Shown piece by piece: positions 1 to 12,000 of a stretch of DNA of 47,513 nucleotides; positions within the stretch are counted from its first letter, which is position 1, and each line of letters starts with the position of its first letter. Position numbers and translations under genes: made by a program. The notes under the pieces were generated by a model. It ran no database searches, was not told the origin of the DNA, and saw only the letters and a list, made by a program, of their open reading frames with translations. This stretch comes from Streptomyces sp. CB00316 (GTDB taxonomy: Bacteria; Actinomycetota; Actinomycetes; Streptomycetales; Streptomycetaceae): positions 1-47,513 of the forward strand of contig NZ_LIXI01000020.1 of the NCBI RefSeq assembly GCF_001905595.1. The letters are read 5' to 3'.

Positions 1-3000
1 TCGGGACGGTCGAAGAGCGCGGTGCTGTTCTCGGGTCAGGGTTCGCAGCGGCTCGGTATGGGTCGTGGGTTGTACGGGGCTTTTCCGGTGTTCGCGGAGG
101 CGTTGGACGCGGTGGTCGCGTTGCTGGACGTGGGGTTGGGGTGTTCGCTGCGTGAGGTGATGTGGGGTGAGGATGCCGGGCTGTTGGACGACACCGGTTT
201 CGCTCAGCCGGCGTTGTTCGCGGTCGAGGTGGCGTTGTTCCGGTTGGTGGAGTCGTGGGGTGTGGCTCCTGATTTCGTGGCGGGTCATTCGATCGGTGAG
301 GTCGCGGCGGCTCATGTGGCGGGGGTGTTGTCGCTGGAGGACGCTTGCGCGCTGGTGGTGGCGCGGGCGTCGTTGATGCGGGCGCTGCCCGAGGGTGGCG
401 CGATGATCGCGGTGCAGGCGACGGAGGCGGAGGTCGTGCCGCTGTTGTCCGACGGTGTGTCGGTCGCCGCGGTCAACGGTCCCGAGTCGGTGGTCGTCTC
501 GGGTGATGAGGATGCTGTGCTGGCGGTTGCCGCGCGGGTGGCGGAGCTGGGGCGGAAGACGACGCGTCTGCGGGTGTCGCACGCGTTCCACTCGCCGTTG
601 ATGGACCCGATGCTGGAGGAGTTCCGCAGCGTGGCCGAGCAGCTGGCCTACGCGCAGCCGGTGATTCCCGTGGTCTCGAATCTGACGGGTCGGGTGGCTT
701 CGGCGGGCGAGCTGTGTTCGGCGGAGTACTGGGTGCGGCACGTTCGTGAGGCCGTCCGTTTCGCGGATGGTGTGCGGGTGCTGGGGGAGCAGGGGGTGTC
801 TCTGTTCCTGGAGTTGGGGCCGGACGGTGTGCTGTCGGCGATGGCTCAGGAGTCGGTGCCGGAGGGTGCCGTCACCGTGCCGACCCTCCGCAAGGAACGC
901 CCCGAGGAAACGACCCTCGTCACCGCACTCGCACGGCTCCACGTCCAGGGCGTACGGGTGGACTGGCCGGACTTCTTCGCCGGGACCGGCGCCCGGCCGG
1001 TCGACCTGCCGACCTATGCCTTCCAGCACGAACGGTTCTGGCCGAGGACCACCTTCCGGCCGGCCGACGCGACAGGCCTCGGGCTGACCTCGGCGGACCA
1101 CCCGCTTCTAGGCGCCGCCATGTCCGTCGCGGGCTCCGACGAACTCCTGCTGACCGGCACCCTCTCGCTGACCACCCACCCCTGGCTCGCCGACCATGTC
1201 GTCAGCGGCATGGTCTTCTTCCCGGGCACCGGTTTCCTCGAACTCGCCATCAGGGCCGCCGACCAGGCCGGATGCGACCGCGTCGAGGAACTGATGCTGG
1301 CCGCCCCGCTCATCCTGCCCAGCACAGGCGCCGTCCAGGTGCAGATCTCCGTCGGCGGCGCCGACGAGGAGGGTCGCCGCGAACTGCGCTTCTACACCCG
1401 CCCCGCGGAGGCGCGGGACGACGAGTGGACCCTGCACGCCTCCGGGCGGATCGGTAACGGGGAGCAGGTCCTCGGCTTCGACGGAGCCGTATGGCCGCCC
1501 AAGGGCGCCACCGTGGTGGACATCGAGGGCCTGTACGACCGCTACGCGAGCAACGGGCTCGACTACGGGCCGGTCTTCCGAGGCCTGCGCGCCGTCTGGC
1601 GCCGGGACGAGGAGATATTCGCCGAGGTCGCCCTCGACCGGAGCGTCAGCGACGCGGACGAGTTCGGGATCCACCCGGCGCTGCTCGACTCCGTCCTGCA
1701 CAGCACCGTGTTCGCCAGCGCGGACGGAGACGACCGCAGCCTCCTGCCCTTCGCCTGGAACGGGGTGTCCCTGCACGCCTCCGGAGCCGCCACCCTGCGC
1801 GTCCGCGTGACCAGCAACGGCAAGGACTCCGTGCGGCTGGCCGCCGTCGACGTCCAGGGCGAACCCGTGATCTCCGTGGACTCGCTGCTTCTGCGCGCAG
1901 CGGGCCCGCAGGCGGTCGACGCCGACCGCCGCGACGAACTGAACTCCCTCTTCCGCGTCGACTGGACGCCCACGACCCCGGAGAAGGCCGACACCGACAC
2001 CATCTGGGCGGTGCTCGGCAGGGATGAACTGGGCCTGACCGCGGCCCTCGCGTCGACCGGCGCCGCCCGGCTCGCCGCCCCGGCCGCCACCCTCGCCGAC
2101 CTGGCCGCCCGCAGTGACGCGGAGACGCCCGGAATCGTCGTCGTCCCGCTGCGTGGCGACCGTGCGCGCGGCGCGGAGTCGGCCCACGAACTTGCTGAAT
2201 ACACCCTCACGCTGATACAGGAGTGGCTGGCCGAGGAGCGGTTCGCCGGCTCGCGGCTGGTGTTCGTCACGCGCGGCGCGATGACGGTCGCCGACGAGGA
2301 CGCCGTCGATGTGGCGGCGGCCTCGGTGTGGGGCCTGGTGCGCTCGGCCCAGGCGGAGAACCCCGGGCGCTTCCTGCTGGTCGACGCCGACGACGCCGAC
2401 GCCTCGGCCTCCGTGCTCCCCGCACTGCCAGGACTGGCGGACGCCGACGAGCCGCAGGCCGTGGTCCGCGACGGCGCGCTGCGCGTCGGCCGCCTCACCA
2501 GGCTGGAGTCGGGCACGGGTCTGGTGCCGCCGACCGAGGGGCCGTGGCGACTCGGCAGCCGGGCCAAGGGCAGCCTCGACGGCCTGACCCTCGCACCGTT
2601 CACCGAGGTGTTCGAACCGCTACGGGGCCGCGAGGTCCGCGTCGAGGTCCGTGCGGCGGGGGTCAACTTCCGCGATGTCCTCAACGCCCTGGGCATGTAC
2701 CCCGGCGACGCCGGCCTGTTCGGCTCCGAGGCCGCCGGCGTCGTCGTCGGGACCGGACCCGACGTCACCGGCCTCCAGGTCGGCGACCGGGTCATGGGCA
2801 TGCTCTTCGGCGGCTTCGGCACCCATGTGGTCGGCGACGAACGCATGATGACCCCCGTCCCCGAGGGGTGGTCGTGGGAGTCGGCGGCGTCGGTGCCGTT
2901 GGTGTTCCTGACGGCGTATTACGCGTTGGTGGAGCTGGGTGGGGTGCGTGCGGGGGAGAAGGTGCTGATCCATGCCGGTGCGGGTGGTGTGGGTATGGCG

Positions 3001-6000
3001 GCGATCCAGGTGGCGAGGTATCTGGGTGCGGAGGTCTTCGCGACGGCGAGTAAGGGCAAGTGGGATGTTCTGCGGTCGTTGGGTGTGGCGGATGATCACA
3101 TCGCGTCGTCGCGTTCGACGGACTTCGAGGCGGTGTTCGCGGGGGTCGCTGGTGGTGTTGATGTTGTTCTGAACTCGTTGGCGGGTGAGTTCGTGGACGC
3201 GTCGTTGCGTTTGCTGGGGGCTGGTGGGCGGTTCCTGGAGATGGGGAAGACGGATGTGCGGGAGGCTGCTGGTCTGCCGGAGGGGGTGGTGTATCGGGCG
3301 TTCGACCTGGGCTGGGTGGATCCGGAGGGGATCGGGCGGATGCTGGCCGAGGTGATGGGGTTGTTCGGGCGTGGTGTTCTGGTGCCGTTGCCGGTGCGGT
3401 CGTGGGATGTGCGGCGGGCGCGGGATGCGTTCCGGTTCATGAGTATGGCCAGGCATGTGGGCAAGATCGTGTTGAGGATGCCGCGGGTGTGGGATCCGGC
3501 GGGCACGGTGCTGGTCACGGGTGGTACGGGTGGTCTGGGTGGTGTGCTGGCGCGGCATCTGGTGGCGGAGCGTGGGGTGCGGCATCTGGTGCTCACGAGT
3601 CGGCGTGGTGGGGATGCGCCGGGTGCTGGGGAGCTGGTGGATGATCTGCGGGCGCTGGGTGCTTCGGTGTCCGTCGTGGCGTGTGATGTCGCGGACCGTG
3701 GGGCGTTGGCTGGGTTGTTGGACGGTATTGCGGCCGATCGTCCGTTGACGGCTGTGGTGCATACGGCGGGTGTGCTGGATGACGGGGTGATCGGTTCGCT
3801 GACTCCCGGGCGGCTGGATGCGGTGCTGCGGCCGAAGGTGGACGCGGCCTGGAACCTCCACGAGCTCACCCAGGGGCACGACCTCGCCGCCTTCGTCCTC
3901 TACTCCTCCACCGCCGGCGTCATGGGCAGCCCGGGGCAGGCCAACTACGCGGCCGGTAACACCTTTCTCGACGCGCTCGCCGGACACCGGCGCTCCCTCG
4001 GCCTGCCCGGACTCTCCCTGGCCTGGGGCGCCTGGGAACAGGGCGTCGGCATGACCAGCACGCTGGAGGACCAGGACGTGCGCCGGGTCAGCAGCGGCTC
4101 CGGAATGCCGCTCCTCTCCGTGGAGCGAGGTCTCGCCCTGTTCGACACGGCACTCGCGAGCGACGAGTCACTGATCGTGCCGCTCGCCCTGTCCGGCAAC
4201 GCGATCCCGGCCACCGCCGACGTCCCCGCCCTCCTGCGCGGACTCGTGCGCAGCGGCCGCCGCGCCGCCAGGAGCGAGGCCACCGGGGCGTCCCGTGCGG
4301 GCCTCGTCGAGAAGCTCGCCGCACTGCGTGAGGACGAGCGGCCCCGGCTGCTCACCGAACTCGTCCGCGCCGAGGCGGCTGTGGTGCTGGCGCACTCCTC
4401 GCCCGAAGCCATCGCGGTGGAGCGCGAGTTCCGCCAGCTCGGTTTCGACTCGCTGACCGCCGTCGAACTGCGCAACCGACTGGCGACCGTCACCGGACTG
4501 ACGCTTCCGGCCACCCTGATCTTCGACTACCCCACACCGGCCCGGCTCGCGGCCTTCCTGCTCGACGAACTGGTGGGAGACGACGCCGTCGCGACCGTCG
4601 CCGTGCGCGAAGCGCGCGACGGCTTTGACCCCGGCGACGACCCGATCGCGATCGTCGGCATGAGCTGCCGCTTCCCCGGCGGCGTGGAATCACCGGAAGG
4701 GCTCTGGGACCTCGTACTCTCAGGCGGCGACGCGATCTCCGGCTTCCCCGACGACCGGGGATGGCAGGCCGACTCCACCATCGGCGCACGCGAAGGCCAG
4801 GGCGGCTTCCTGCGGGACGTCGCCGACTTCGACGCCGGATTCTTCGGCATCTCGCCGCGCGAGGCCATCGCCATGGACCCGCAGCAGCGTGTCCTCCTCG
4901 AAGTCTCCTGGGAGGCCGCCGAGCGGGCGGGCATCGACCCGGCCACCCTGCGCGGCAGCCGAACCGGCGTCTTCATGGGCGTCAGCGGCCAGGACTACGC
5001 CGGCCTCGTCATGCGGGCGAAGGACGACATGGCGGGCCACGCCACCACCGGCCTCGCGGTCAGCGTCGTCTCGGGCCGGCTCGCCTACGCGCTCGGCCTG
5101 GAAGGCCCCGCGATGTCGGTGGACACCGCCTGCTCGTCCTCGCTCGTCTCGCTGCACCTCGCGGCCCAGGCCCTGCGCAGCGGCGAATGCACCCTCGCCC
5201 TCGCCGGCGGGGTGACGGTGATGACCACCTCCGCCAACTTCGCCGGCTTCTCCCGCATGGGAGGGCTCGCGGGCGACGGACGCTGCAAGGCGTTCTCCGA
5301 CTCCGCGGACGGGACCGGCTGGTCCGAGGGCGCGGCCGTGCTGGTCGTGGAACGGCTGTCGGACGCACGGCGCAACGGCCACACGGTGCTGGCCGTGGTC
5401 CGCGGCAGCGCCGTCAACCAGGACGGCGCGTCCAACGGACTGACGGCCCCGAACGGACCCGCGCAGCAGCGCGTCATCCGGCAGGCCCTCGCCAACGCCG
5501 GACTGTCCCCGGCCGACGTGGACGCCGTCGAGGCACACGGCACGGGCACCCCGCTGGGCGACCCCATCGAGGCACAGGCCCTGCTCGCCACCTACGGACA
5601 GGACCGGGAACTGCCCCTGCTGCTGGGATCGGTGAAGTCCAACATCGGCCACACCCAAGCCGCGGCGGGTGCGGCGGGCCTCATCAAGATGGTCATGGGC
5701 CTGCGGCACGGCACGCTCCCCAAGACGCTGCACCTCACCGAGCCGTCGAGCCACGTCGACTGGACGGCGGGCTCCGTGGAACTGCTGGCCGACACCACCA
5801 CGTGGCCGGAGACCGGGCGCGCCCGGCGGGCGGGCGTCTCCTCCTTCGGGATCAGCGGCACGAACGCGCACGTGGTCCTGGAGCAGGCGGAACCGGCTCT
5901 CGACGCCGACGACGGCGTGCCCGGGACCACTCCCGACACCGTGCCGTGGCTCGTATCGGCGAAGAGCGAAGCCGCGCTGGAGGGGCAGATACAGCAGCTC

Positions 6001-9000
6001 CGGGCCTTCGCCCGGGAGCACCCCGACCGCCCGTACACGGACGTCGGCCTCACCCTCGCCACCTGCCGCTCACTCTTCGAACACCGCGCGGTGCTGCTGG
6101 CCACCCGCGAGGGCATCACGGAAGCGGCGAGGGGAGCGGCCACCGAGCAGTCGACGGCGGTGCTGTTCTCGGGTCAGGGTTCGCAGCGGCTCGGTATGGG
6201 ACGCGAACTGTACGAGGCCTTCCCGGTGTTCGCCGATGCGCTCGACGCCGTCCTCCGCCATCTGGACGAAGGGGCGGACGGCTCGCTGCGTGAGGTGATG
6301 TGGGGTGAGGACGCCGACCTCCTGAACGAGACGGGCGCGGCCCAGCCGGCGTTGTTCGCGGTCGAGGTGGCGTTGTTCCGGTTGGTGGAGTCGTGGGGTG
6401 TGCGGCCCGACTTCGTGGCGGGGCATTCGATCGGTGAGATCGCGGCGGCTCATGTGGCGGGGGTGTTCTCGCTGGAGGACGCCTGCACGCTGGTGGCGGC
6501 GCGGGCGCGGCTCATGCGGGCGCTGCCGGTGGGCGGCGCCATGATCGCCGTCCAGGCCACCGAGGACGAGGTACTTCCGCTGCTCTCCGACGGGGTGTCG
6601 GTTGCCGCGGTCAACGGGCCGGCTTCGGTGGTGGTGTCCGGTGATGAGGATGCCGTGCTGGAGGTGGCCGCGCGGTTGGAAGGGCTGGGGCGGAAGACGA
6701 CGCGTCTGCGGGTGTCGCACGCGTTCCACTCGCCGTTGATGGACCCGATGCTGGAGGAGTTCCGTGCCGTCGCGCAGGGGCTGTCGTACGGGGTGCCGGG
6801 CATCCCGGTCGTCTCGAACCTGACGGGTCGGGTGGCTTCGGCGGGCGAGCTGTGTTCGGCGGAGTACTGGGTGCGGCACGTCCGTGAGGCCGTCCGCTTC
6901 GCCGACGGCATACAGGCCCTGGCCGAGCACGGCGCGACCGCGTTCCTGGAACTCGGCCCCGACGGAGTGCTCTCCGCGATGGCACGCGAAACGCTGCCCG
7001 CCTCATCGGTGGTGGCACCCGTGCTGCGCAAGGGGTGGGGCGAGGAAGCGGCCTTCCTGACCGCCCTCGCCCGGTTGCACGCGGCAGGAGCCGTCGTCGA
7101 CTGGACACCAGCCTTCGCCGGGACGGGCGCCCGGCCGGCCGACCTGCCGACGTACGCGTTCCAGCGGGAGAGGTTCTGGCCCGAGGTGGTCGCAGCGGCG
7201 CCCGCCGACGGGGGCGACCCGGTCGACGCGGAGTTCTGGGCCGCCGTCGAACGCGAGGACCTTCAGTCGCTCGCGGCGGGCCTGGACGTGGACGGCGAGT
7301 CGCTCGGAGCCGTGCTGCCCGCACTGTCCTCCTGGCGCAGCCGGCACAAGTCCCGCTCGGCCATGGAAGCGTGGCGCTACCGGCAGACCTGGAAGCCGCT
7401 GACCGTCAGCGGCGCCGCAGGCTCCCTGCCCGGCTCGTGGCTGGTGCTGGCACCCCCGGAGGGCACCGCCGACACGTGGGTGAACGCGCTGATCAGCGCA
7501 CTCGGCCCGGCCGTTGTGCGCGTGGACGCCGTCCCCGGCACCCTCGCCGACCGTCTCACCGAGGCCGCCCCCGCCGGGTTCACCGGCGTGCTGTCGCTCC
7601 TCGCCCTGGACGAGTCGGCCGGCCCCGCAGCGGTCCCGGCGGGACTCACCGCCACCGCCGCCCTCCTCCGGGCCCTCGGTGAGGCCGGGATCGCGGCCCC
7701 CCTGTGGACCGTCACCCGTGGCGCCGTCTCCACCGGCCGCTCCGATGAGCCGGCCCGACCCGCCCAGGCCGCCGTATGGGGGCTCGGGAGGGTCGCGGCG
7801 CTCGAACACCCCCGGCGGTGGGGCGGCCTCGCAGACCTGCCCGAAGAGCTGGACGAGCGGTCCGTACGGCGCTTCGTCGCCGTACTGGCCGGACAGGGCG
7901 GCGACGACGCGGAGGACCAGATAGCGGTCCGCGCCTCGGGCGTGTTCGGCCGCAGGATGGTCGCCGCGCCCGCCGCCGAGAGCACGGTGGCGACCGAGGA
8001 CAGGTGGCAGCCCACCGGCACGGTGCTCATCACCGGCGGAACAGGCGCTCTCGGCGCTCATGTCGCACGCCGGCTGGCGAACGAGGGAGCAGAACACCTC
8101 GTCCTCCTCAGCCGCCGTGGCCCCGACGCCCCCGGCGCCCAGGAACTGCGTGCCGAACTCACCGCCCTCGGCGCCCAGGTCACGCTCACCGCGTGCGACG
8201 CGGCCGACCGGGACCAGCTGGCACAGGTACTCGCCGCCCTACCCGAGGACCGCCCGCTGACCGGTGTGGTGCACACGGCCGGCGTACTCGACGACGGGGC
8301 GCTGGCCGGGCTGACGGCCGACCGTTTCGATGCGGTCTTCCGCTCCAAGGTCGCCTCCGCCCTCCTGCTCGACGAACTGACCCGGGACCTCGACCTCTCG
8401 GTCTTCGCCCTGTTCTCCTCGGTCGCCGGTGCGGTCGGCAACCCGGGGCAGGCCAACTACGCGGCGGCCAACGCGGTCCTCGACGCGCTCGCCGAGCGAC
8501 GCCGGCACCTCGGTCTGCCCGGGACCTCGATCGCCTGGGGCGCCTGGAGCGGCGGCGGCATGGCCGAGCGCGCGACGCGCAACGGACGCATCACCCGGTT
8601 GCTCGATCCCGGACTGGCCGTCTCCGCACTCCTGCGCACCGTCGTGGAACCCGAGCCCACCGTCGTCCTCGCCGACCTCCGGCAACCGGACCTGCTCCAC
8701 GCCCTGCTCACGCCGCGGCCGAGCCCTCTGCTGTCCGACCTGCCCGAGGCCCGCAGGGCCATGGCAGCCCTGCGCGAGACGCGGAACACGTCCTCATCGG
8801 CCGCCGCCGAACTGCGGGAGCGCCTGCGGGCAGCCACCGCATCCGAACGGACCGCCGTACTGCTGGGCGCCGTCCGTGCCCGGGCGGCCGTCGTACTCGG
8901 GCACGCCGACGCCGACGCGATCAAGGGCGACAAGGCGTTCCGCGACCTCGGCTTCGATTCGCTGACCGCTGTCGAACTCAGCAGCCGGCTGACGGAGCTC

Positions 9001-12000
9001 ACCGGCCTGGAGCTCCCGGCGAGCCTCGTGTTCGACTACCCGAACCCGCAGGCGCTGGCACGCCACCTCCTCGCGGAGATCCTCGCGGAACTCGACGGCG
9101 CCCCCGGGGAGGGGCACGACGGGTCGGCCGCCGCCGTCCCCGCCACCACCGCGATCACCGACGATCCGGTCGTCATCGTCGGCATGGCCTGCCGCTTCCC
9201 CGGCGGGGTGCGATCGCCGGAGGACCTGTGGCAGATGCTCACGGACGGCCGCGACGGCATCGACGCGTTCCCCACGGACCGGGGCTGGGACCTCGACGTG
9301 CTCGCCGGCGCCGGCCAGGGCCGCAGCGTGACGCACGAAGGCGGATTCCTCTACGAGGCCGCCGACTTCGACCCGGGCTTCTTCGGCATCTCCCCGCGTG
9401 AGGCCCTCGCCATGGACCCCCAGCAGCGACTGCTGCTGGAAACCGCGTGGGAGGCGTTCGAACGCACAGGGACCGACCCGACCACGCTCCGCGGCAGCCG
9501 GACCGGAGTGTTCGTCGGTACGAACGGCCAGGACTACGCCGGTCTGATCCTCCGCACCGACGAGGACGTCGAGGGCCACGCCGGCACGGGACTCGCCGCC
9601 AGCGTCATCTCCGGCAGGATCTCCTACGCCTTCGGCTTCGAGGGCCCCGCCGTCACCGTGGACACGGCCTGCTCGTCCTCCCTGGTCGCCCTGCACTGGG
9701 CCGCCCAGGCGCTCCGCGCGGACGAGTGCTCCCTGGCACTGGTCGGCGGCGTCACCGTGATGTCCACCGCCACGAGCTTCGCCGGGTTCACCCGTCAGGG
9801 CGGGCTCGCCCCCGACGGGCGCTGCAAGGCCTTCTCCGAATCCGCCGACGGCACCGGCTGGTCCGAGGGCGTCGGCCTGATCGTCGTCGAACGGCTCTCC
9901 GACGCCCGGCGCAACGGCCACGAGGTCCTCGCGGTGCTGCGTGGCTCCGCCGTCAACCAGGACGGCGCGTCGAACGGGCTCACCGCCCCCAACGGCCCGT
10001 CCCAGCAGCGGGTGATCCGCCAGGCGCTCGCCAGCGGCGGCCTCACCCCCGCCGACGTGGACGCCGTCGAGGCACACGGCACCGGAACCGTTCTGGGCGA
10101 CCCCATCGAGGCCGGGGCCCTGCTCGCCGCCTACGGCCGCGACCGGGACCCCGAGCGGCCCCTGCTGCTCGGCTCGGTGAAGTCCAACCTCGGCCACACC
10201 CAGGCCGCCGCCGGCGTCTCGGGCGTCCTCAAGACGGTTCTCGCGCTCCGACACGGCACCCTGCCCCGGACCCTGCACGTCAGCGAGCCCTCCACCCGGG
10301 TCAACTGGTCCTCCGGAGCGGTCGAGCTGCTGACCGAGCCGCGCGCGTGGCCCGAGACCGGGCGCGCCCGCAGGGCCGGTGTGTCGTCCTTCGGTATCAG
10401 CGGGACGAACGCCCACGTGATCCTGGAGCAGGCACCGGAGACCGAGGCCGCCGAGGAGGCACCCGTGGCCGTCCCCGCGGTGGCGCCCGCGGTCGTGCCC
10501 TGGCTCGTGTCGGCCAGGACGGAAGCCGCGCTCGACGCCCAGCTGGACCGGTTGCGGTCCTTCGTCGCGGAGCGCCCCGGGCTCTCCCCGGCCGACGTCG
10601 GGCTGTCGCTGATCGAGAGCCGGTCCGCCTTCGAGCACCGGGCCGTTCTGCTCGCACCGGGCGACGGCGCCGACGCACCCGTGCGGCCGGCCGCCAGGGG
10701 AGTGGTGACGGAACGGGCGACCGCCGTCCTCTTCTCCGGACAGGGCAGCCAGCGGCTCGGAGCGGGCCGGGAGCTGTACGCACGGTTCCCGGTCTTCGCC
10801 GACGCCCTCGACTCCGTACTGGCCCACCTGGACGCCGGGACGGACCGCCCCCTGCGCGACGTGATCTGGGGCGAGGACGCCGGGGCGCTGAACCGCACGG
10901 CGTACACCCAGCCCGCTCTGTTCGCCGTCGAGGTCGCCCTGTTCCGGCTGGTCGAGTCATGGGGTCTCACCCCGGACTTCGTGGCAGGCCACTCGATCGG
11001 TGAGATATCCGCCGCGCACGTGGCCGGGGTGTTCTCCCTTCAGGACGCTGCCCGGCTGGTGCTCGCGCGGGCCCGGCTGATGGACGCGATGCCCGAAGGT
11101 GGCGCCATGGCCGCCGTGGAGGCCGACGAGGACGAGGTCCGGCCGCTGCTCGGCGACCGTCTGGCGATCGCCGCGGTCAACGGGCCCACCTCGCTGGTGA
11201 TCTCCGGCGACGTGGACCGGGTGGCGGAGGCGGTCGAGCGTCTGGCGGCCGGCGGACGCAGGACGAGCCGGCTGTCGGTGAGCCACGCGTTCCACTCGCC
11301 CCTGATGGAGCCGATGCTGGACGCGTTCCGCGAAGTGGCCCAGAAGCTCACCTACCACGCGCCGCACCTGCCGGTCGTCTCGAACGTGACGGGCCGGGTG
11401 GCCGAGAACGGGGAGATGCGCTCCGCCGACTACTGGGTGCGGCACGTCCGAGAGGCGGTCCGCTTCGCCGACGGCGTACGCACCCTCGTCGACCACGGCG
11501 TGGGCCGCTTCCTCGAACTGGGCCCGGACGGGGTGCTGTCCGCCATGGCCAGCGACTCCGTCCCGGCCGACGCCGTGGTGGTGCCGCTCCTCCGCAAGGA
11601 CAGGTCGGAGGAACTGACCGCCGTCACCGCGCTGGCCCAGCTGTACGCGCACGGCGCGCCGGCCGACTGGACCGCGGTCCTGGCGGGTGTCGGCGCACGG
11701 CGGATCGAGCTGCCGACGTATGCCTTCCAGCGCGAGCGCTACTGGCCGCGCGCGGCGGCGGGCACGGCGGGAGACGCCTCCGGCCTCGGCCTGGTGGCCG
11801 CCGGGCACCCGCTGCTGAGCGCGGCGACGACGATGGCGGGATCCGACGACGTGGTCCTGACGGGTCGGCTCTCGCTCCAGGCGCTGCCCTGGCTGGAGGC
11901 CCGCCGGGCCCCGGACGGGACCGTGACGCTTCCCGCCGCCGCCTTCGCCGAGCTGGCGGTACGCGCCGGCGACGAGGCGGGCTGCGGGACGGTGGAGGAA

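Larger units (their letters stand above)
1..4590 (+). other. PKS module 15 (partial): AT-DH-ER-KR-ACP, fully reducing
   Basis: Malonyl AT with its active-site GHSIGE near 282-300 and HAFH near 580-591. The DH keeps both motifs: HxxxGxxxxP near 1193-1222 and DSVLH near 1687-1701, so it looks active. The ER has an NADPH loop with HAGAGGVGMAA near 2970-3000. The KR has GGTGGLGG, an LDD motif (B-type), a YSS serine and the NYAAGN tyrosine. The ACP carries GFDSL. All three reductive domains look functional, so this step should leave a methylene. As the fourth module from the end of the line, it sets C9 of the macrolactone. Confidence 0.9.
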
